Shown: in pieces, positions 53,119 through 64,000 of the stretch
Layout of the letters: every line of letters begins with the position of its first letter
Position numbering within the stretch: position 1 is the first letter of the stretch
Origin: Antedon mediterranea
Taxonomy: Eukaryota; Echinodermata; Crinoidea; Comatulida; Antedonidae
Length of the DNA: 64,000 nt
Reading direction: 5' to 3'
Assembly: GCF_964355755.1 (NCBI RefSeq)
Contig: NC_092679.1
Coordinates: forward strand, 18,652,932 to 18,716,931
The notes under the pieces: model-generated
Databases searched by the model: none
What the model saw: the letters and a program-made list of their open reading frames with translations, nothing else
Told to the model about the DNA's origin: nothing
Translations under genes and position numbers: made by a program

Positions 53119-56100
53119 TTATTCTTCTATATCAACTAGCAGGTCTTCTCCCTGGACCTGGTATCCCATAGTGACGGATATTCCTTTAATCTTTCCCGAC
53201 ACCGGTGCGTTTATAACCATCTCCATTTTCATTGCACTGAGAACGACGAGCGGTTTACCCTTTTCGACTTTGTCCCCGACCTTCACTCGGATGTCAATGA
53301 CCTCACCTGGCATCGGTGCTCCGACTGATCCTTTCACTCCAGGTTGTACTTTAGGGTGTACATGCATCTCCTGTAAAAACAAAAAGAGTGAATCTCAACC
53401 CTCCATGTCAAATGTGAAAAATGTAATGTGCCCATATATGGACATGATGTCATATTACTACCATATTTGGGCACATTGCAATTTTTATTGTCAGACTAGA
53501 TTCAAGTATCAATTTATTTTCCTAAAAGCTATATAACTGGTGTGGATAACCATAAGAGCAAAGCTCTTATACCTGTCACTCATTAGTGCAGTACAATACA
53601 AACAACAAGGGTGCAATACACAAACAAGACAGAGCTTTAGGCTAAATAAAAACACACCTAACAATTTAAATACACCACTGAAGTGGTTAAATATTTATTG
53701 ATTTTTTTATAATGAAGTTCATCAGGCTTATTTCAGAGTGTATATGATAGTATAAAGACACCTACCTTTAAAGCCTGCTTGTCCTTAATCATCACTGACC
53801 TAAGTTGTCCATTCAACTCAAAGAATACTTCTCTTTCGCCGGTAGCTTTGTTTAACTCACCAAGGGCTAAGAATTTCACATGAAGAGTCTTGCCTCTTTC
53901 GATCTCAACCTATACAAATTTTTAGAAAAAAATTAAAAATAAAAATAATCACCAATAGTAAAAATTAAGAGAAAAGAAAAGAATTAGTCCATGTGCTAAT
54001 ATTTGTTTGATAATATTCATCCTCAAATTTAGGAAATTCAAATTTTCAAACTTAATGCAACAAAAAATGTGATGTGCCCATATATGGACATGACATGTCG
54101 TCATATCACTACTACTAGTACTACATATTTGGGCATATGACTGCCATATTTTGGCACATCACACAAATTTAGTCAAACTAGTTTAATAGTGTAGACAGAG
54201 CTTAAGACCTTAACCGTGTAACTCAACTCTAAGTAAGATTTACCTCAAATTCCTCGGCAACATCTGGCCCTGTTAGAAACAATCTTGTTGAGAGACAATT
54301 CACAGGTCCGAATTCTTTGTGAAAGTTCATGTAATCTTCATGAACCTTTGGATAGAGGGCGGCACTAATCACGTCTTCTTCTCGTACTCGAGAGCCATGT
54401 TTCTCAATTAATTTTTCCTTTAGACTACCGAGATTTTCTGGTTGCATTGTTTCTCCAGGTCTGCCATCAATTCTAGGCATATCTTTTATGACCTGAAAAA
54501 CATTTATCATTTTGATTTAATCTATAATAGAAATTATCATTGTATGAAATATTTATCTACTATCCACTATATACCATACTATGTAACTAGCTGTGTAATT
54601 TTTTAAAAACCATACATTTATCATTTCGTTTTTTGCATGATACTGTTAAAGCTCTATTTAATCTATAAAAATTATTAATCTATTAATTCATTATTTATCT
54701 AATGTAGGTCTACCAACTACTGTAACCCTGCTCTGAAACTAGTTGTTTCACTATAAAACATAAATTTATCATTTAGTGTAAATATTAGTTTAATTTAATA
54801 ACAAAATACAGGGCGTCGCTATGCTTTCTAACCTTTGTTCTTAGTGGCTCTGGGAAGCCTCCGTACGGTTGGCCTAGGTACCCTTGTAGGAATTCCACCA
54901 CAGACTTGGGCAACGAGAGTTCTTCCGCTTTCGTTTCTACATCTGCAGCACTCAGTTTATTTTGTACCATGAACTGGGCAAGGTCACCAACTACCTTAGA
55001 TGATGGGGTCACCTACCGAAGAAAGGTCATATTATGAGACATGACATAAAATATATTGTAAAGTATAAAATAACAACAGGATGCTGAGCTCCTAAGATCA
55101 AAGGGTTTATCCGTGTCTGCGACATCAACAGTTCCACATCCCATAACATACACTGAATGCTGCGAAGAATACGTACATGGTACAGTACTGTTGCTATCTG
55201 TCGCAGCCAGACCTAGATCAAAGGGCTGTTAGGAGTTCCTATCTTGGCTAGGCAAGCTCAGTGTCATGTTGTTAGATTGCCTTGATTTACAACCATTAAA
55301 CATTCTCCAGAAGAGAGCAAGTAGATAGACTAGTACAGGAGTTGCATATCTTACTGTCTTATGAGCCTTTATAGGTAGTTGAGTATGTGGAAGATTGAGC
55401 AGCATTCACTACTACAATGCTCAGACTTACTAAAAAAACATTCCAATAGTCAATACCTTAATAAGATCTCCCAACAACTGATTTGCTTCCACATAAGCCT
55501 TTTTGACTTCTGTGAACTGACTTCCAAGGCCTAGACTAAATGCTTGGAACTGAAGATTTGTGTACTGGCCTCCTGGAATCTCGTTCTTGTAGATATCCGC
55601 GTTGCCGCTCTTGAGTGTTGTACAACATTCAAAGGGCGCGTATAACTGCCTCGTAACCTCCCAGTATGAACTATAATCAAACACTTTATCCAGTGGGATT
55701 TCTGAAAACGTAACCAATAGATAAAATAATCCATTTATACCATACAGTGAATTGGCACACTATAATATAAACACATAAATTTGTTATAAGATATTTGTGA
55801 ACTTGCTTTGTCAGTGAAATAAACAATGTTTAACAGTGGAATTAAACTTACTTGTGTCAAGTTCTGTGTTCTCAAGAGCTGACACAACAGCTCCCATGCT
55901 AGGCTGAGATGTCAAGCCAGACATGGAATCGACGGCTACATCAACGACGTCAGCACCAGCCTGGGCTGAAGCCAACATGGCCGCTACACCAGCGCCAGCA
56001 GTATCGTGAGTGTGAATGTGAATAGGCATGTCTGGAAATTTGTCTCTCAATGACTTTACCAACAACGTGGCCGATTTCGGCTTCAATAAGCCAGCCATAT

Positions 56101-59100
56101 CCTATGAAATTATAGATTCAAAATTATTATTATTAGTTTTATAGTCTTTAGAGTGGCAATGCGATGGTTATATACTAATAATAATAATGAACAAGCACAT
56201 TCTTACTTTGATACAGAGAATGTGTGTTCCCATGGCTACAAGTTCAGTGGCCAGGTCCATATAATAATCTAAAGTGTACTTCGACTTCATTGGGTCAGAC
56301 ACATCACCACTGTACGATATTGCCGCTTGAACAACGCCCCCAGACTGGCCAGCGGCTTCCATGCCAAGCTTCATGTTCGGCACGTAGTTGAGACAATCAA
56401 AAACACGGAAAATGTCCATGCCGTTCTTATGAGCTAATTCACAAAATCTAAACAAAACATTAAATTCATTTTTAATTTAAACAATTATGCACTTTATCTC
56501 GAGAACTAGCATATGGATGAAGAAAAAGTGTTGCCATTTTTCAATTCGATATTAAACGTATGAAAGCCTAACAGCATTAACATAAGAAGCAGAAAACGTG
56601 TATTGGTTGTAGCAAGTCTTCTCATTTTTGCAGAATGTAACTGGTTACTCAAGTTTATAATGGTATAAACTTGGATCTCGAGTACACCAGCTGTGAATAC
56701 TGATAGTCAATGACGGCCATGTGTCTTTAGAAGAAAACAGCTACAAGAACAGTGACAAACTTACTTAAATACAACATTATCTGGATAACTTGTGTAACCA
56801 ACAGCGTTAGCACCACGTAGTAACATCTGGAATGGAATGTTTGGAATTTGGCTCCGCATGGATTGTAGTCTTTCCCACGGGCACTCATGTAGAAAGCGCA
56901 TGGCAACGTCAAACGTAGCTCCTGAAAAGCGATACATATTCCAAAACAACTATATTCTTATTGGGTTACATTTTTTCCAAAGATTTAAATTACAATAAGG
57001 ATAGGTGATCTGATAGAATTTCTTGAAACCCAGATATGGCACTCTCTCTTTCAATAAATGTAAAAACAAATAATACAGTATGTGTAAATAAACAACCTAC
57101 CTCCCCAATTTTCAACACTAAATAAGTTATTAAAATTCTGCGACACAAATGGAGAGATGTTGAGAAGATCATGTGTTCGCACTCTGGTTGCCAATAGGGA
57201 CTGATGAGCATCTCGGAATGTTGTGTCCATAAGGAGTAATCCTTTGTGTTGCCTTACAGCCTTGGCGAAGGCTTCTGGACCCTCCTTTAGAAGGATGTCA
57301 CGGAACCCTGCAGGAGCTGGTTTGTCTGCAAGAAAGATAAGTGTTACCAAAGCTTTCAAGACAGTTGGGGAAATGACAAAATTCTTACATTGTCATGATA
57401 TCAATAATTTAGAAATCTTAACAAAACCTTTCCCAGTTATAATGGTGTAGCAAATTTATTTGTGGTAAATTGTACAGATAAGAGCATCCACCTCTTTTGC
57501 TTATTTTACATGGATAACATAGACTGGTAGAATGCTATTTAATTACCGAATGGTACTTCTGGTATTGGTGGCGTTACATCTGCTGGCAGAAGATCTGTAG
57601 CTAATGGAGTTGATGGTCCGTTGACCTTTAAGTGACCGAAGTAATGCAAGAGCTTCTGAGCTCGATTCTGACTTGGAAAGATGTCATGTAGAAGATCAGG
57701 GTTGTCATCTATGAAGTGCGTGTCTACGAGACCGGAGCGGAACTTTTTATGAGTCAAGACATTCTTTAGAAATGGAATGTTAGTCTACAGAACAAAGAAA
57801 ATTAATATTAGTTTTTCAAAAACAGATAAAGAAATTCAAACGTGTTATTTGAATTGGAAACTTAACACGAGAAATTTTGAAAGAAGAAAGATTATGTCTA
57901 TGTCTATGTCTATTACTGGTTACCTTTACTCCTCGGATTCTAAACTCTGAAAGCGCCCTCTGCATCTTGTCAGAGGCTGATTGATGATCTTGTGCATGAG
58001 CAATAATCTTCACAAGTAAGGAGTCATAATGGGGTGATACAATGGCACCAGCAAAGGCTGATGCGCTATCAATTCTAATGCCCATACCTTCACCACTTCG
58101 ATAAACCTGCAGAGGAGAGAGAACAAAAAAGATTAAAAGGAATTACAGTACTAACTCTAGTGCATGGAAAAGTTGATATCCGACTTCAAGATAGATCTAT
58201 GGATGTATTACTTTACCTCTAGTCTGCCTGTGTCTGGCTGGAACCCCTTTGCTGGATCCTCTGTCGTGATTCTGCATTGAATAGCACTTCCACGAACTAA
58301 CATATTCTCTTGAGTGATGCCAAGATCTGGCAAAGAACGACCTTCTGCCACGTGGATCTGAGACTGCACAAGGTCAATTCTAAAGAGATAAACCAATCGT
58401 AATAAAGTTCACACGTCTTGAAACAAGACATTTGACTGGAAAACAAGAGAAGATTTGTACCATAATGGATTCATTTCCATATGGCGCTTATATAACTATT
58501 TCAAAGCCAATTCGATAAGTCACATACTGTACAACAATTTGTGGTCTCTTTGTGTCGAATGCCACCACTAACATCGTTCATTAGTCTCTTCACAAAATGG
58601 TCAATTAAGTTATCTTAACATAATATTATTATTTATATTATATTTATTATTATATCTAAACCTTATATTTTATATTTTCAAAGCAAATCGAATTATAACA
58701 TATAACAATTCTAGAAGCAATCATGATAGTTCCAAAATCTGGTTTCAGGGCAAAGCTGGCAACACCAGCTTTTATTTTAAATGCAAAAATGGTTGTTAAA
58801 GATATACTTTACCCTGTAACCTCCTCAGTGACGGTATGTTCCACTTGTAGCCTAGCATTAACTTCTATGAAGTAATGTTTACCATGCTCGTCAACCAGAA
58901 ACTCCACTGTGCCTGCATTCTCATAGCCAACATGCTGGGCAAGCTTGATTGCATCGGAAGTCATGCGATCACGTAGTGCCACATCTAACTCTGGGGCAGG
59001 TGCGATTTCAACAACCTTCTGGTGTCTACGCTGGACAGAGCAGTCTCGTTCGTAGAGATGGACAATGTTACCAACACTATCCCCTTAAATGATTAATGAT

Positions 59101-61928
59101 GAAGTATTTAGTGGCTTCAGTTTAATCATTATAAAGTCATTTACAGTAGCACCCCTATCAGAGGACAAACAAAGTATAATAGGGGTATCTCATGAATAGG
59201 GCTTCGTCTTAATAGGAGACCTACTAGATAGTGATTAAGATCTCTTTTTAAGAATTCCGTCTCTGCCTGGTTATGTGTGTTGTTTATTCTTGTTCTTAGT
59301 CCACGTTTTATATTTTTATGGAGACAAAATAAATGAAAAAAAAAACATAATATCGCATTATACTCATTTAAAAGGAAGGTGTCCGCTTAATAGGGGTGTC
59401 CCAAAGGAGAGATTCTACAGTCCAAAGTAGTAGTTCCAAACATCTGAATAAAATACACTAATGTGAACCATTACGTGTACAGCCCCATTAGAGAATGTGT
59501 TCATTTTTACCCGAAGTTTTGAAAAACTTCGGGTAAATGTCACTTAACCTCCTAATGTAACATGTGTTTATATAAGCCCAACTTTGATAGGCAGGTCGTT
59601 AAACCTTTTGATCATCATCAAATTCTGCTAGTTTTTGCCTGACCATTGACCTTGCATACTGAAGAATGTACCTTGTCCTAATCAATCAATTACAAGAGAG
59701 CTAATAAAATCACAGGGGTATAATAGGATTCAGGTAATTAATCACCTGCTTAGATGATTTATCTGATAAGGATTTTGACCAAAAAGTTCTAATGGGGATG
59801 TACACCTAATGTGAACAATACCTAAGATTTGTACTTCTATGTGCCTTGGCCGTTCTATAAACCTTTCAATAAAGAGTGAACCATCCCCAAATGCTGCTTT
59901 TGCTTCTGATGTCGCTCGGTTGAAATTTTCTTCTAATTCCTGCGAAAGTAGAAAAAAACACATCAAGTTTGACGATTGTGAGATATTAGTGTGTATTTAA
60001 TAAAACAGTAGATTTATGATGTTGAGTTGTTTTATTTATATCTTTAACTGTTCTCTTAGCAATGTTAAACTATATAGTACTCATGTAACTATGTTTTTAA
60101 TCAATATTTTTTCCCCATTCTTTCAGAATTTAAGAGGGTCCTATTTTTGCGCATTCTGTATCTACTTACAGACACTGATTTAACAACTCTCATGCCACGC
60201 CCACCACCTCCGTAAGCTGCCTTAAATATTATAGGCATTCCATGTTCTTCGCAGAAAGCCTTAGCCTCCTGTAAGGATGAAACTGGGCCATCAGTTCCAG
60301 CAACAACTGGCACACCTGTAATGAAACAATGTACAAGTATTTGTTATCTGGATTCAGAAAAATTATTATGCAACGGTAACCTCAATAAAAAAGTGTGGGT
60401 ATGCATTGATTCCAATACAAAACACTGTAGTAACAGAATTAGAAATACATACTGTACTACACTAATTAAGCAACTGTATTAACATAATGTTACACCAATC
60501 AAAGCAATCTAACAACAGGACACTGAGCTCGCCTTGCCAAGATAGGAACTAATAACAGTCCTTTGATCTTATGTCTGGCTGCGACAAATACTATATTCTC
60601 CGCATTGCGCGGTGTCTGTTAAGGGTTGTCGCAGCCACAGATAAACCCTTTGATCTCCGAAGCTCAGCATCCTGTTGTTAGGCTGCCTTGTACCAACATA
60701 CCTGCCGATATTGCAATAGCCCTGGCTTCCACTTTATCTCCCATCTGATGTACCACTTTAGGTGATGGCCCAATGAACTTAATTCCAGCATCAAGGCAAG
60801 CCTGGGCAAAGTCTGCTCTCTCTGATAGGAATCCGTATCCAGGGTGCACAGCATCCACTCCATTTTCCTGAAAATAACATGGTAAAAAATGTTACATTAA
60901 CATAAGGTTGTTCACACCATTTTCTGTTTCTGTTGAAAAAAACAGTAGAATGCTTCATTTAGGACATCCCTCTTAAGGGTACACTTTCCAGTGAAACAAA
61001 CAGCCCATATTAAAAGAACAATGGGCCAGCCCTTATGAATTGAACAATGGGCCAGCCCCTTTGAAATGATCAATGGGCCAGCCCCTATGAATTGAACAAT
61101 GAGCCAGCCCCTTTGAAATGATCAATGGGCCAGCCCCTATTCAAGTAAGAACTCTATTAGGTGAAAGCTCTAATTCAGTACCCATTTACATTCATGGGTG
61201 AAACAAAAAATCAAATGTTAGTGCCACTTACTTGGCATATACGAATGATTTCCGGTATAGCAAGGTACGCCTGTACAGGTGGTAACCCATGACCTATTAA
61301 GTATGCTTCATCTGCCTTGCCTCTGTGCATATGCTGTTTGTCCTGCTCAGAGTATACTGCCACTGTTCGGATGCCTAGCTCTGTGCATGCTCTGAACACA
61401 CGGATAGCTATCTCGCCTGTATACAAACACATGTATGAGAATATGAAAATTGTCAAAGATAGCATTGTTAGCAATAGATATAATGTAGAAAACCTCCTTT
61501 GGTACACCTTTATTCAGGGGTGGAGACACCCCTATTAAGACTACACTTTCTTGTAAAAAGGGGATGTTTTAAATCTACGGCCAACCACTATTCAGGGGAC
61601 ACTGTTTTTGTCCTCTTATTAGAGATTGTGCTGTACAAAGTTAATGGTTAATGACAGATTACTATATATAGAAAATAACTTATATAGATGATTACAGTAT
61701 ACAGTATTCATGCAAATAAATCAGATAACTATATTTTAATTTCATCTTTGGCATCTTACCTCTGTTTGCAACTAAAACCTTTTCAATTGGCTTAGACTCA
61801 ACATTGTGCTCTGCACTTAGCGTTGAGTATTTATCTGTGTGCGTGAAGCGGACTTGAGATGCGCATGGTAGAGCAGGCCTGTGTAGTCTATTGACCAACG
61901 ATTTTATGCCTAATGGCAATCTCTGCAT
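53119..61928 (-). CDS. PC: Pyruvate carboxylase, mitochondrial, 18 coding exons, 1,193 aa
   Basis: Exons in order: 61760-61928, 61232-61416, 60702-60867, 60170-60315, 59822-59939, 58813-59083, 58217-58379, 57924-58106, 57547-57784, 57101-57325, 56765-56921, 56207-56447, 55852-56101, 55457-55701, 54833-55012, 54244-54492, 53766-53909, 53119-53370. They total 3,582 nt in frame; human PC is 1,178 residues. The enzyme makes oxaloacetate from pyruvate, bicarbonate and ATP in the mitochondrial matrix. Exon 1 gives a basic, Ser-rich N terminus suited to import, then [16 protein letters not shown]. The biotin carboxylase part has GGGGRGMR (209-216) and [14 protein letters not shown] (335-348). The carboxyltransferase part has [10 protein letters not shown] (580-589), the catalytic Lys754 in CIKDMAG and metal ligands in HIHTHD (782-787). 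Biotin attaches at Lys1158 in AMKME, 35 residues from the end, the standard spacing. Exon 15 uses the less common donor GTTAGA. No lesion seen. Confidence 0.97.
53390..53515. mobile_element. Degraded MITE-1 copy in PC intron
   Basis: Core AATGTGCCCATATATGG and CATATTTGGGCACATTGC in inverted arrangement; the ends have decayed. Confidence 0.6.
54062..54206. mobile_element. MITE-1 copy in PC intron
   Basis: Right end TAATAGTGTAGACAGAGCTT and the GTGATGTGCCCATAT core; the left end is shortened. Confidence 0.75.
55073..55291. mobile_element. MITE-2 copy in PC intron 14
   Basis: ACAACAGGATGCTGAGCTCC at one end and TGTTGTTAGATTGCC at the other, with TGTCGCAGCCAGAC inside. It is inverted relative to the copy at 60503, and its inverted termini span about 80 bp each. 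Confidence 0.8.
59100..59420. repeat. Dispersed repeat with AATAGGGGTGTCC motifs
   Basis: TATAATAGGGGTATC and TTAATAGGGGTGTCC occur here. GACACCCCTATTAAGAC recurs near 61526-61542 in PC intron 1, and CATCCCTCTTAAGGG near 60965. Likely remnants of one repeat family; boundaries not defined. Confidence 0.45.
59507..59536. repeat. Perfect 14-bp inverted repeat in PC intron 5
   Basis: TTACCCGAAGTTTT, two bases, then AAAACTTCGGGTAA. Could be a hairpin or the centre of a palindromic MITE. Confidence 0.85.
60503..60692. mobile_element. MITE-2 copy abutting PC exon 3
   Basis: Terminal inverted blocks around CTAACAACAGGA and TCCTGTTGTTAG. TTTGATCTTATGTCTGGCTG is shared with the LG introns. It ends within about 10 bp of the exon 3 donor (intron begins at 60701). 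Confidence 0.8.
61010..61142. repeat. Tandem repeat around AATGGGCCAGCCCC
   Basis: Five occurrences of AATGGGCCAGCCC or the close AATGAGCCAGCCC at about 27-bp spacing in PC intron 2, alternating two spacer types. Confidence 0.88.
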
Positions 61929-61935
61929 GATGCAT
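61888..61935 (-). promoter_or_regulatory. Upstream ORF overlapping the PC start
   Basis: After the 5' UTR acceptor (TTTCTTTCAG, exon from 61940) the first ATG (61935-61933) is in another frame and reads 15 codons, ending in TAG about 40 bases past the PC ATG at 61928. If used, it would lower PC translation. Whether the mature leader keeps it depends on the true transcript start. Confidence 0.5.
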
Positions 61936-62162
61936 TAACACTGAAAGAAATATTGGAAAACGTTATTGTCAAATTCTCGTATTGTAATGAAGATATGGAC
62001 ATACCGATGTTTTCACCGTGGGTCTAAATAGTTTTATAAAAAGAGGGTACCTGTTCATAAAATAATTAGACAAAAGAGTGATGTAATATTAAATCAAATA
62101 TTGCATGAATATCCATATCATTTTATCTACAGTAAAATCTCATCTCAATCTCCGTCTCATCA

Positions 62163-62178
62163 ACCCCCCCCCCCCCCA
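62163..62178. repeat. Poly-C tract upstream of PC
   Basis: CCCCCCCCCCCCC run followed by ACCACCCCACC, just left of the orphan LG flank. Confidence 0.85.
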
Positions 62179-62249
62179 CCACCCCACCTTATATAGTACA
62201 ATAAGGTTCATAACAAATGTTCTGAATCCATAGAGGCACATTTTTATTG

Positions 62250-62595
62250 AATTTTAAAGATGTATCGTCCCTCAAAAACATGAAAAATGAAGATTAATTA
62301 AATTAGACTTTGAATAGGTTATTTTGTAGTTTTAATAAAGTTAATCACTTTCGTAGAAAAAATGTTTTCCCTTTAAAAAAAAGACAAAATAAATGGGTAA
62401 ATTCAACCAACAATCCATTGGCTGGCAGCCAATTTCACTAAATTACAGTTTTTTCAGGTAAATAAATTTGCTTTCGATCTAATTTTTGGTCAAAGTGGAT
62501 AACTATTGTGACACATTAAAATGGCATATTCAACAGAAAAATAATTATTTTTTCAGGATGACAAAACATCTTTAATACAAGATAATCCCACCTTC
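62250..62595. repeat. Solo copy of the LG-gene 3' flank
   Basis: AACATGAAAAATGAAGATTA, AAAGACAAAATAAATGG, TACAGTTTTTTCAGGTAAAT and a later TTTTTTCAGG block follow the order seen at 31225-31560 downstream of LG10. No LG coding sequence follows to the right, where one would be expected. Either a relic of a lost distant LG gene, or a sign that the flank is itself a mobile repeat. Confidence 0.7.
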
Positions 62596-62599
62596 CTAC

Positions 62600-64000
62600 T
62601 ACCCCTGCATTAAATCATAATGCATAACAACACACGGCTTTGTTTATGATGAAGTATACATGATATGAACGCATAACCAAGAAAATCGTTATTATGTAAC
62701 ATACGGTAGTAGTATAACCTCAATCTCTTCAAAATGTCAAAATCGAGAAAAACATCAGAAACAGTATGTTTGTGTTAAAAAGATATTTAGAAAGACTAAA
62801 AAACAATCATCATATTATAATTCATCTACCTTCAATTTATCAATAATTACCAGTCAAAAATATTGAAAACAATACATCTGGTTATTAATGCTCTTAGCAA
62901 AATAATCAAAGATTAATGTAAATGAATTCATACGATATCCAATAGACGATTCAGTACGTGCATTTGGGAACGTATGCCTCTTAAAATCCAATTATGAATC
63001 AATGCGTTTGCAGCAGATGGTTTAAGGTTTCACAATCAGCTTTGATGAATTCTGAACTTTCAAATATTACTGAATATATTACCCAAAATCTGTTATCAGT
63101 GTGTGCGATACTGTACATTCAAATACATCATTTGGGTTAAAAACGACTGTTAAAATTAAGTAAAAATTTTACTGAATTAATTCATTCCCATTGCCACCTC
63201 CCCAACCACACATATTTTGGAATGTCATCTAAAGGTCTGTCTACACTATCAAACGAGTTTGACAACAAAATGTTCCCAAATATGGTAGTGATATGCTTAA
63301 ATATGGTAGTGATTTGACATTAGCATATCCATATGGGCACATCACATTTTTTGTCACATAAAGTTTGATAGTGTAGACAGAGTTTTACTCATATTTTGAA
63401 TTCACACAGCAAATGAGTTTTATTCCTTCTTGACCAAACAGAAACAGGCTTTGATGTTTGTTATTGTCATTGTGGACAAAAGTGTATATATCTAGGCCAC
63501 TGTTATTAATTATACACAAAAGGATATTGTTAATTTTAAATATCCACAGGTCAAGGTGCTCTACCAACTATAGTAATCCAGGTCAGCCTATTAAACATAA
63601 ACAATACTTTTGACTTTTTCATTTGTTTTGGCCTGAAGTCCTTGTTTAAAATGCCAACTCATTGTGATTACAACAAAACCATCTGAAACTATATACTATA
63701 CTATATTAACTATACTTCTTTACTGAAAATTTTAATCAAAATCATATCACATTTATATTATAGAGATTAGATTACAAGCCTTAAATTGTTCACATTTTGA
63801 GTGGAGTTATCAAAGTGAAGTTTCAAAAGAACTATTGGGCCCTATCAACACATTGTGTCTAACTATAGTCTACTAGTATTGCATTTTGTGCATATATCTC
63901 ACAACTTTGCAAATTACAAAAACAAATTCTAAGACGGTATTTATTATAGACTTGCCCCAAATCTGTACAGTATATTAATTAGTCTTTTTTATCAACCAGT
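62600..64000. other. Region upstream of PC without recognised genes
   Basis: AT-rich with only short spurious frames. The one recognisable item is a MITE-1 copy. The PC non-coding first exon and promoter may lie between 61941 and here; a possible donor (ACAG|GTACCC) occurs near 62053. Confidence 0.5.
63229..63390. mobile_element. MITE-1 copy, near-complete
   Basis: GGTCTGTCTACACTATCAAA at the left and TTTGATAGTGTAGACAGAG at the right, with internal AAATATGGTAGTGAT repeats. One of the clearest copies for defining the family. Confidence 0.85.

Overview
The window is nuclear DNA of an AT-rich animal, probably a marine invertebrate deuterostome. An echinoderm is my best guess, inferred only from the style of the two conserved genes and the repeats. 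Two ordinary spliced housekeeping genes can be built exon by exon and in frame: NVL (24 coding exons) and mitochondrial pyruvate carboxylase (18 coding exons). Both are on the minus strand. There is no prokaryotic gene organisation, and I recognise no tRNA, rRNA or CRISPR array.

Positions 1 to about 41,600 hold a tandem array of one secreted-protein family, called LG1 to LG14 here, all on the minus strand. Each intact member has one coding exon behind a short 5' UTR intron. It encodes a signal peptide, a small Cys-bearing module, acidic Ser/Thr/Asn-rich repeats and one C-terminal LamG/concanavalin A-like domain. Eight members are open end to end: LG1, LG2, LG4, LG7, LG8, LG10, LG11 and LG13. 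LG3 has a single nonsense codon. LG5, LG6, LG9, LG12 and LG14 are clearly broken. Two more relics are scraps.

The array is built from nested segmental duplications. U1 (1-9568) and U2 (9569-18530) are near-identical, and U3 (18531-22199) is a deleted copy. Two further duplicated pairs are 23741-26190 with 36440-38880 and 26230-30980 with 31380-35470. Empty and filled sites date several events: a LINE fragment inserted before the U1/U2 split; a 1,324-bp Helitron inserted into U1 only; a 54-bp minisatellite has 8 copies in one unit and 16 in the next; and a nested pair of DNA transposons splits LG6.

From about 42,100 to 62,000 the region is conserved and single-copy. NVL (42144-50908; ribosome-biogenesis AAA ATPase) lies downstream of pyruvate carboxylase (53119-61928) in the same direction. 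Their introns carry two MITE-like families, one tRNA-derived SINE and small tandem repeats. Beyond them, 62250-62595 is an orphan copy of the LG-gene 3' flank with no LG gene.

The strongest candidate for something undescribed is the LG array: a fast birth-and-death family of secreted LamG proteins with expandable 34-residue repeats, a shared two-part promoter module and signs of gene conversion. Its molecular function cannot be read from the sequence.
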